Source of the DNA: an uncultured Clostridia bacterium
GTDB taxonomy: Bacteria > Bacillota > Clostridia > TANB77 > CAG-508
Assembly (NCBI GenBank): GCA_947588945.1
Contig: CANPZY010000006.1
Coordinates: 1 to 60,387, forward strand
Direction: 5' to 3'
DNA: 60,387 bases
How positions within the stretch are numbered: the stretch's first letter is position 1; every line of letters starts with the position of its first letter. The notes beneath the pieces were generated by a model. That model made no database searches. It was not told where the DNA came from and worked only from the letters and a program-made list of their open reading frames with translations. Below, one piece after another: positions 53,995-60,387 of the stretch. The translations under genes and the position numbers were made by a program.

Positions 53995-55686
53995 TTATTT
54001 TTCTAGCAAATAAGCATCTATACTATAATAATCAACTTTGTCTGATTTCTCATAATAACTTATAGAAAAATAATCTAATATTATCTTTCTATTATCATCA
54101 AGTATTATTTCATTCATATTTTCAAACTCTTCATCTAATGTATTACCTGATTTTAGATATTTTTTTACTAAATCTAACATATTTACATTTATTATCTCTT
54201 CTGTATCTTCAATTTTAAATCTAACATCTGAAAATATATCTTCTAATTTTTGTCTACTGTCTTTTCTTAAAGTATCTCCTGTTTTAAGATCTATATAAAC
54301 ATAAGATCCAGCATCTAATTTTTTTACTGTTTTATATCCTTCTACATTTAAAAAATTTGATTTTCTACTAGCATCTAAATTAATTGGATTTTCAATAGTA
54401 AGAGGATTTATAAGATAATTAGCAATCATATTACTTTCATAATCTTCTATATCTTGATTTAAGTTATTATTTAAATACTGTTTTCCAATTACTGATCCTT
54501 CTAAATAACCATAAGCTCCATTTAATTTTGATTTTTCTTCACTAGTAATATCTTCTCTTCCTGCATACTTTTGTAAAATATTATATTGACTCATTGCAGA
54601 TATTCTATACATATTAATAAATGGTGCAATAGTTGAAATAATTGTAAGTGCAACTGCTACTAATAAAATCTTACCGATATTTAACTTATCTTTAATGTAA
54701 ATTATTGTATAGATTATTTCAAAAATAATTAACATTACACATAAATATCTTGCTTCTGTAATTCCATTTGCTCCAATCCTAACTCCTATAGAATACATTT
54801 GCAAAAATATAAATGGAATAAACAATAATGGCAATTTATCATTTATTTTATCAAAAGTTTTTCCTTCATTTAAGTAATCACACATTGTCCATATCGGAAG
54901 CCCAACAATAAATAATGCAGCAAGTATTCTAAAAATTTGGTTTGAAGGGATATCTCTTAAAATAATTATCTTTAATATATATATGTATATTATTGCAAAA
55001 GCTGTCATTAAAAGACTTCCTAATACATATTTTATAACTTTTGCAAACTTACCTACTTCATCACTAGGACTATATAATGTATAAATAAGAGTTGGCAAAT
55101 AATATAATCCTAACAGCAATATTTCTACTCTGCCTATTAATATATAGCCCCTTCCATTTAATATCAAAAATATAAATATTGATGAAATAATTGCACTGCC
55201 TATTGCTAGTATTTCATATATAATAGTTGTTTTAAAAAATCCTATTACAACTTTAGTAAAATATTCTTCAAAACTTTTTTCTGATTTTTTAAAATTAAAA
55301 TATACACTTATGATTGAAATGGATATTATATAACATACAATAAATCTAGTCATGAAATGCACAAATGCATCATTAGGTATTCCTAAAATATTACTTTTTG
55401 TATAAACTAATATTGTAAGTATAATTGACCATATTATTGATGGTATATAATATATAACAATATTTTTTCTTTTTTCTTTTACCAATGTTTCAATCAAATA
55501 TGATGTACTTGCAAATATAATTGTAGCAACTATTAACCTTTTTATTATATTCCAATCGAATTGTGAATTTCCTATATAACATGTAAAAATTATAGTTAGT
55601 ACATATATCGATATTATTGTGCCTGGAAATTTTTCTATGCTTTTTCTTAATACTTTCAATAAATTATTAATTTTTTCTTTTATCAT
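53995..55686 (-). CDS. DUF4153 polytopic membrane protein
   Basis: 563 aa. About eleven to twelve hydrophobic helices in residues 15-375, then a soluble C-terminal domain of about 180 residues with Lys/Asp-rich surface. The pattern fits DUF4153 proteins of Firmicutes. No enzyme motif is recognised, and the role is unknown. GGGAAAAG precedes ATG. Confidence 0.75.
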   Translation of the reverse strand: MIKEKINNLLKVLRKSIEKFPGTIISIYVLTIIFTCYIGNSQFDWNIIKRLIVATIIFASTSYLIETLVKEKRKNIVIYYIPSIIWSIILTILVYTKSNILGIPNDAFVHFMTRFIVCYIISISIISVYFNFKKSEKSFEEYFTKVVIGFFKTTIIYEILAIGSAIISSIFIFLILNGRGYILIGRVEILLLGLYYLPTLIYTLYSPSDEVGKFAKVIKYVLGSLLMTAFAIIYIYILKIIILRDIPSNQIFRILAALFIVGLPIWTMCDYLNEGKTFDKINDKLPLLFIPFIFLQMYSIGVRIGANGITEARYLCVMLIIFEIIYTIIYIKDKLNIGKILLVAVALTIISTIAPFINMYRISAMSQYNILQKYAGREDITSEEKSKLNGAYGYLEGSVIGKQYLNNNLNQDIEDYESNMIANYLINPLTIENPINLDASRKSNFLNVEGYKTVKKLDAGSYVYIDLKTGDTLRKDSRQKLEDIFSDVRFKIEDTEEIINVNMLDLVKKYLKSGNTLDEEFENMNEIILDDNRKIILDYFSISYYEKSDKVDYYSIDAYLLEK

Positions 55687-55782
55687 TATCTTTTCCCTAC
55701 ATATTTAAATATTATTTATTAATTATTTTAAATAAATGATTGTAAACAATAAACTTATATCTTATTCATTATTCTATATTAT

Positions 55783-57432
55783 TTAATAATCAAACACACT
55801 TCCACCTATAAATTCTCTTAAAACTGAATTGTTTGGTATTGCACTTTCATCTTCAATTGGCTTAAAATATTTCAAGAATGAAATAAGTCTTTTTGCTTCT
55901 GAATATTCTTTTTTATCTTTTCCAATCTCTTTTAATAATGGAATTGCATATTTAGATAAAACAGCAAGTTCATAAACTAATGAGCTATTGAACATTACAT
56001 TTGCCTCTTCTTGATATGGGAATATATTTTTATTTTCACCATTATTTACAGATGCCCATCTTGATAATGTATCAAGTGCTGAATAACCTCTATAATTATA
56101 ATCTCTAACAATTCTTCTAATAAGTCTAGTATCAGTAGTAGAAATGCGGTTAAAATAATCTATATTTAATACAGTTAAATCACTTATATATATCTTAAAT
56201 TTATTTTCTTTAGGAATTGCTGAAGTTAATCTATCATTTAAACAATGAATTCCTTCTATAACTAAGATTTCATCATCTGCAAGACTTAGGAAATTTGTTC
56301 CATCATATCTTTTAGTTCCAACTTTAAAATCAAATACTGGCACTTCTACTCTTTCACCATTAATCAATCTTGTTAAATGTTCATTAAATAATTTTAAGTC
56401 TAATGCATCAATTGTTTCAAAATCATAATCTCCATTTTCATCTCTAGGAGTTTCTGGTCTTTCCACAAAATAATTATCAGTTCCAATTGTTACAGGTTTA
56501 AGTCCATTTACTTTAAGTTGTATACCTAATCTTTTTGCAAAAGTAGTTTTTCCTGAAGATGAAGGACCTGCTATTAACACCATTTTCAATCCTTCTCTTT
56601 TTGAAATCATATCTGATATTTCTGCAATCTTTTTTTCAAGTAATGCTTCTGATGTTAATATTAAATTTTTACCACCATCTTTTTCTATTTCATTATTTAC
56701 ATGAAATATTGTCTTGACTCTCATTAAACTATTTATGTCATCATATTCTTTAAGAGTTGCATGTAATTTTTTTGTTTCTTTAAATGGTCCTATTTCTGTT
56801 GTATTCTCTGCACTTGGATATCTTACTATAAATCCTGTTTTATATTTTTTTAAATCAAATATATCTACAAATCCTGTACTTATTGGCATTACACCATAAA
56901 AATAATTATAATAATCTTCACAAAAATACAAAGTTATTTCTTCTTTTTCTTTTTTACTTAATTGTAGAATTCCTCTTATATTTTTTTCCTTATCATAAAA
57001 ATCTTCTGCTTCTTTTCTAGGAATTATTTTTTTAATTATAGGTAAATCATTATCTATAATTTCTTGCATTTTGCTTTTTACTTTTTCTATTACTTCATCA
57101 GTAATTTCCATATTCTCTACTTCGCAAAACATAGAGTTTGTTAATTGAAAGTTTACAATTACTTTTGCTTCTGGATATAATTTATTAAAAGCCATTGCCA
57201 TTATATAAAGAATGCCTCTTATATAAACCATTCTTCCGTCTTTACTTGTTATATCTAGTAACTCTATTGTATCCCCTTCATTGATTTCATAATCAAGAGA
57301 TTTTATTTCATTATTACATCTGCAAGCAATTATATGTTTTGGTGATAATCTTATATTATCTTTAAACATATCAATTACTTTTTTTATATCGCTTATCATT
57401 CCAACTTCCTTATCTTGGTATATTATTTTCAT
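55783..57432 (-). CDS. Nucleoside kinase with TGS/SAD-like N-terminus
   Basis: 549 aa. Residues 1-60 resemble a TGS fold and about 60-220 the second additional domain of threonyl-tRNA synthetase; the C-terminal half is a uridine kinase/phosphoribulokinase-type P-loop domain with GPSSSGKTT (about 289-297), TDNYFVERPETPRDENGDYD and a DTRLIRRIVRD lid. The architecture occurs in many anaerobes as nucleoside (uridine/cytidine) kinase, acting in pyrimidine salvage. It follows mutS on the same strand (89-bp gap). Confidence 0.88.
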   Translation of the reverse strand: MKIIYQDKEVGMISDIKKVIDMFKDNIRLSPKHIIACRCNNEIKSLDYEINEGDTIELLDITSKDGRMVYIRGILYIMAMAFNKLYPEAKVIVNFQLTNSMFCEVENMEITDEVIEKVKSKMQEIIDNDLPIIKKIIPRKEAEDFYDKEKNIRGILQLSKKEKEEITLYFCEDYYNYFYGVMPISTGFVDIFDLKKYKTGFIVRYPSAENTTEIGPFKETKKLHATLKEYDDINSLMRVKTIFHVNNEIEKDGGKNLILTSEALLEKKIAEISDMISKREGLKMVLIAGPSSSGKTTFAKRLGIQLKVNGLKPVTIGTDNYFVERPETPRDENGDYDFETIDALDLKLFNEHLTRLINGERVEVPVFDFKVGTKRYDGTNFLSLADDEILVIEGIHCLNDRLTSAIPKENKFKIYISDLTVLNIDYFNRISTTDTRLIRRIVRDYNYRGYSALDTLSRWASVNNGENKNIFPYQEEANVMFNSSLVYELAVLSKYAIPLLKEIGKDKKEYSEAKRLISFLKYFKPIEDESAIPNNSVLREFIGGSVFDY

Positions 57433-57521
57433 AAGTATCTTTCCTTTCTAAACTTTTTATTTAAAATAAAGTTTTTAAAAAAATTTGATGCATATTTTTA
57501 TTATATTTTAGTTTTTTATAT

Positions 57522-60212
57522 TTATTTCATTTTTTCTTTTATTTTAGATAAAATATTTAAAGCATCAATTGGTGTTACTTCTTCTAATTTTATATTATCT
57601 AATTCATGTGCAATTTCAGCTAGTTTATAATTATACATACTTAATTGTCCTTGTTCTTCTTGCATTTCAGCTTTTGTTTTTGAACCTTCTTTCAGAATAC
57701 TTTTTCTTTCTAAGCCTTTTAAAATATTATTTGCTCTAGATACTACTTCTTTAGGTACTCCTGCAAGTTTTGCAACATGAACTCCATAACTTTCATCTGT
57801 TCCACCCTCAAGTATCTTTCTTAAAAATATTACGTCTTCTCCTCTTTCTTTAACTGCTACATGATAATTTTTAGTTCCTTCTAATATTTCTTCTAATTTT
57901 ATTAATTCATGATAATGAGTTGCAAATAAAGTTTTTGCCTTTATTTTAGATATATATTCTGCTACAGCCCACGCAATTGACATTCCATCATAAGTTGAAG
58001 TTCCTCTTCCTATTTCATCTAGTATAACTAAGCTTTTTGAAGTTGCATTATTAAGTATGCTTGAAACTTCCATCATTTCAACCATAAAAGTACTTTCTCC
58101 CATGCTTAAATCATCAGATGCTCCAACTCTTGTAAAAATCTTGTCTACAACTCCTATATGTGCTTCTTTTGCTGGTACAAAACTTCCGATTTGTGCCATT
58201 AAAGTTATTAATGCGACCTGCCTCATATATGTAGATTTTCCAGCCATATTAGGACCAGTTATAATATTTAACCTATTGTCTTGTGAATCTAAATATGTAT
58301 CATTTTCTACAAATGAGCCTGCACTAAGTATCTTTTCTATAACTGGATGTCTGCCTTCTTTTATTTCTATAACATCAGAACTGTCAACTATAGGCATACA
58401 ATAATTTTGATTTTGAGCAACAATTGCAAAAGAGCATAATACATCAATCTTAGAGACAATATTTGCAACACTTTGTATCCTTTTTACATTCTTTTCCACT
58501 TCGTCTCTTATTTGTGTAAATATATCATATTCTAAATTAACTATTTTTTCTTGTGCGCCTATTATTTGATTTTCAAGATTTTTTAATTCCTCTGTAATAT
58601 ATCTTTCTCCATTAACTAAAGTTTGCTTTCTAATATATTTATCCTGTGGAACCATATTAACAAAAGATTTACTAACTTCTAGATAATAACCAAAAACTTT
58701 ATTATATCCTATTTTTAATGTTCTAATTCCAGTTTTTTCTTTTTCTCTTGCTTCTAAGTCTAATAAATATTTTTTTCCATTTGTCGTAAGTTCTATTAAT
58801 TCATCAACATCTTGATTATATCCTCTTTTTATGATTCCGCCTTCTTTTATTGAAATTGGTGGATCGTCAATAATTGATATATTTATTATATTATATATAT
58901 CATCTAATGTATCTAATTCTTTATACAAATTTTTTAATAAGTCTGAATTTGCTTCTGACAAAATAGTCTTCAATTCTGGAAGTTGTGATATTGAGTTTTT
59001 AAGTGAAATTAAATCTCTTCCATTTGCTGAACCATAGGCTACTTTACCGGCTAATCTTTCTATATCATATATATCTTTTAATAAACCTATTACATCATCT
59101 CTTAATATTTCATTCTCTTTTAATTCTTTAACCGCACCTAACCTATTATTTATGTCTTGAACATCAATTAATGGATCACTAATCCATCTTCTTAATAATC
59201 TTCCTCCCATTGATGTTGAAGTTTTGTCAAGCACCCACAAAAGCGTTCCTTTTTTTGATTTATCTCTAAGCTTTTCTGTTAGTTCTAAATTTCTTCTAGC
59301 ATTTATATCAAGTGACATATATTTTGTTGTTTCATAAACAACAATTTTATTCAAATTTTCTGGTCTACTTTTTTGAGTATCTTCAATGTAATAAATTAGT
59401 GCATTAACTGCTGGAATAATAAATGTCTTTTTTTCAAACTCTTTATATTCATTGTTATTCTTATCAAGTATCTCAAAATTATTCTTTATTTTATCTATAT
59501 CTTGTGAAAAAATTTCATTTTCTTTATTTGAAATAAAACTGTTAAATCTTTTTTGTATTTGAGTTAATTCTTCTTCTGAGTTACTTAACATTGTATTTAT
59601 TATCATCTCTGATGGATTATATCTTGAAATTTCATCTAATAATTTTTGAAAATTATTATCTTCTTTAATTTCTGTTGCATAAAAATCGCCTGTTGAGATA
59701 TCACAAACAGCAAGCCCGAAATATATACCTTCTTTATATATGCTCATTATAAAATTATTTTTCTTTTCTTCTAGTATATTTCCATCAAGTATAGTTCCTG
59801 GAGTTACAACTTTTATTACATCTCTTTTTACTATTCCTTTAGCTGATTTAGGATCTTCTAATTGCTCACATATTGCAACTTTATATCCTTTTTCAACTAA
59901 TCTATTTATATAAATATCTGCGGCATGAAAAGGAACTCCACACATTGGGGCTCTTTCTTCTTGTCCACAATTTTTGCCTGTTAATGTTAATTCAAGTTCT
60001 TTTGAAACATTTAATGCATCATCAAAAAACATTTCATAAAAATCGCCTAATCTATAAAATAAAATACAATCTTTGTACTTTTCTTTTGTTGCTAAATAGT
60101 GTTGCATCATTGGAGAAAATTTATCAAAATCAAATTCAGATTTTTTATCGTTTTCTTCATTATTTTCTATTTCTTTAGTTTCTTCTTTTGTATCTTCTTT
60201 TAATTCTGACAT
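57522..60212 (-). CDS. mutS: DNA mismatch repair protein MutS
   Basis: 896 aa. The mismatch-reading Phe-x-Glu is in GDFYEMF (about residue 57); connector, lever and clamp domains follow; the ATPase has Walker A GPNMAGKST, GASDDLSMGESTFMVEM and DEIGRGTSTYDG. It detects mismatches after replication. MutL is not adjacent within the window. AAAGGAAC precedes ATG. Confidence 0.97.
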   Translation of the reverse strand: MSELKEDTKEETKEIENNEENDKKSEFDFDKFSPMMQHYLATKEKYKDCILFYRLGDFYEMFFDDALNVSKELELTLTGKNCGQEERAPMCGVPFHAADIYINRLVEKGYKVAICEQLEDPKSAKGIVKRDVIKVVTPGTILDGNILEEKKNNFIMSIYKEGIYFGLAVCDISTGDFYATEIKEDNNFQKLLDEISRYNPSEMIINTMLSNSEEELTQIQKRFNSFISNKENEIFSQDIDKIKNNFEILDKNNNEYKEFEKKTFIIPAVNALIYYIEDTQKSRPENLNKIVVYETTKYMSLDINARRNLELTEKLRDKSKKGTLLWVLDKTSTSMGGRLLRRWISDPLIDVQDINNRLGAVKELKENEILRDDVIGLLKDIYDIERLAGKVAYGSANGRDLISLKNSISQLPELKTILSEANSDLLKNLYKELDTLDDIYNIINISIIDDPPISIKEGGIIKRGYNQDVDELIELTTNGKKYLLDLEAREKEKTGIRTLKIGYNKVFGYYLEVSKSFVNMVPQDKYIRKQTLVNGERYITEELKNLENQIIGAQEKIVNLEYDIFTQIRDEVEKNVKRIQSVANIVSKIDVLCSFAIVAQNQNYCMPIVDSSDVIEIKEGRHPVIEKILSAGSFVENDTYLDSQDNRLNIITGPNMAGKSTYMRQVALITLMAQIGSFVPAKEAHIGVVDKIFTRVGASDDLSMGESTFMVEMMEVSSILNNATSKSLVILDEIGRGTSTYDGMSIAWAVAEYISKIKAKTLFATHYHELIKLEEILEGTKNYHVAVKERGEDVIFLRKILEGGTDESYGVHVAKLAGVPKEVVSRANNILKGLERKSILKEGSKTKAEMQEEQGQLSMYNYKLAEIAHELDNIKLEEVTPIDALNILSKIKEKMK

Positions 60213-60387
60213 TTTTAGTTCCTTTCATTTTGCATTTATATAAAGCATTATATACTATGATTACTTATAAATCAAGCAAATTGAAATAGTTTTAATTGCC
60301 TATTATATTTCGTCAAGTGAAAAAGTAAATGCAATTTTGTAAAGTAATAATATATTTAAGTCTTACATTCATTCTTAATGTACAAGT
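60213..60387. other. Upstream region of mutS, end of window
   Basis: AT-rich; apart from the mutS ribosome binding site I see no gene or clear promoter. Confidence 0.4.

Overview
The window comes from a very AT-rich, endospore-forming member of the Clostridia. It has a complete spoIIIAA-AH locus, an anaerobic ribonucleotide reductase (nrdDG), a split transketolase, LexA-type SOS control, and clostridial pairs such as DUF421/DUF4363. Coding sequence is almost free of GC-rich codons. The lineage is a guess: an uncultured low-GC gut clostridium, because prepilin-like proteins with variable C-termini are frequent in such genomes.

Layout. 1-4075: a Lon-family protease (cut by the window edge), a TsaB-RimI fusion and TsaE. 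4180-6660: an island of different composition (48-aa ORF, tRNA-Leu, Cys-rich ORF, secreted cell-wall-binding-repeat protein), each protein gene with its own consensus promoter. 6910-11880: polysaccharide deacetylase, lexA with its operators, DUF421/DUF4363, a holin-like protein, ribosomal proteins L27 and L21. 12057-12901: a VbhA/Fic toxin-antitoxin pair. 12930-18920: spoIIIA operon, invaded by a palindromic element and a 35-bp tandem repeat. 19062-30271: NagZ, nrdDG with a divergent Crp/Fnr regulator, DUF2130, YebC, a large ABC exporter, MBL hydrolase. 30395-32083 and 43829-44974: two prepilin-like proteins with nearly identical N-termini and leaders; the first carries a Hint (intein/hedgehog) domain. 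Between them: AbrB/PIN and ParE-type TA modules, a TtcA-like enzyme, GH25-LysM, ECF sigma/anti-sigma, an M23 peptidase, MgtE and an ABC system. 45389-60212: a decayed relB-yoeB, DUF378, galE, transketolase, phosphoesterase, tsaD, M50 protease, trpS, RNHCP, DUF4153, nucleoside kinase and mutS.

Main discovery candidate. Three otherwise intact genes (spoIIIAD, spoIIIAF and the GH25-LysM lysozyme) are each split by one extra nucleotide. In all three the shift falls on an in-frame CGG codon followed by A, and reading restores the family sequence if C is skipped and GGA (Gly) is read. By my manual scan of roughly 16,500 native codons, CGG occurs in frame nowhere else; the only other in-frame CGGs (four) are in the foreign-looking island. 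This suggests CGG is a hungry or unassigned codon here, used as a +1 recoding signal (C.GGA), with a possible role in sporulation.

Second pattern. Six genes (fic, the M23 peptidase gene, galE, transketolase N-half, M50 protease gene, trpS) have a Shine-Dalgarno sequence 31-48 nt upstream of the start, with unrelated hairpins filling the gap. In five of them folding the hairpin leaves only 11-12 nt. This looks like a recurrent structure-bridged translation initiation design.
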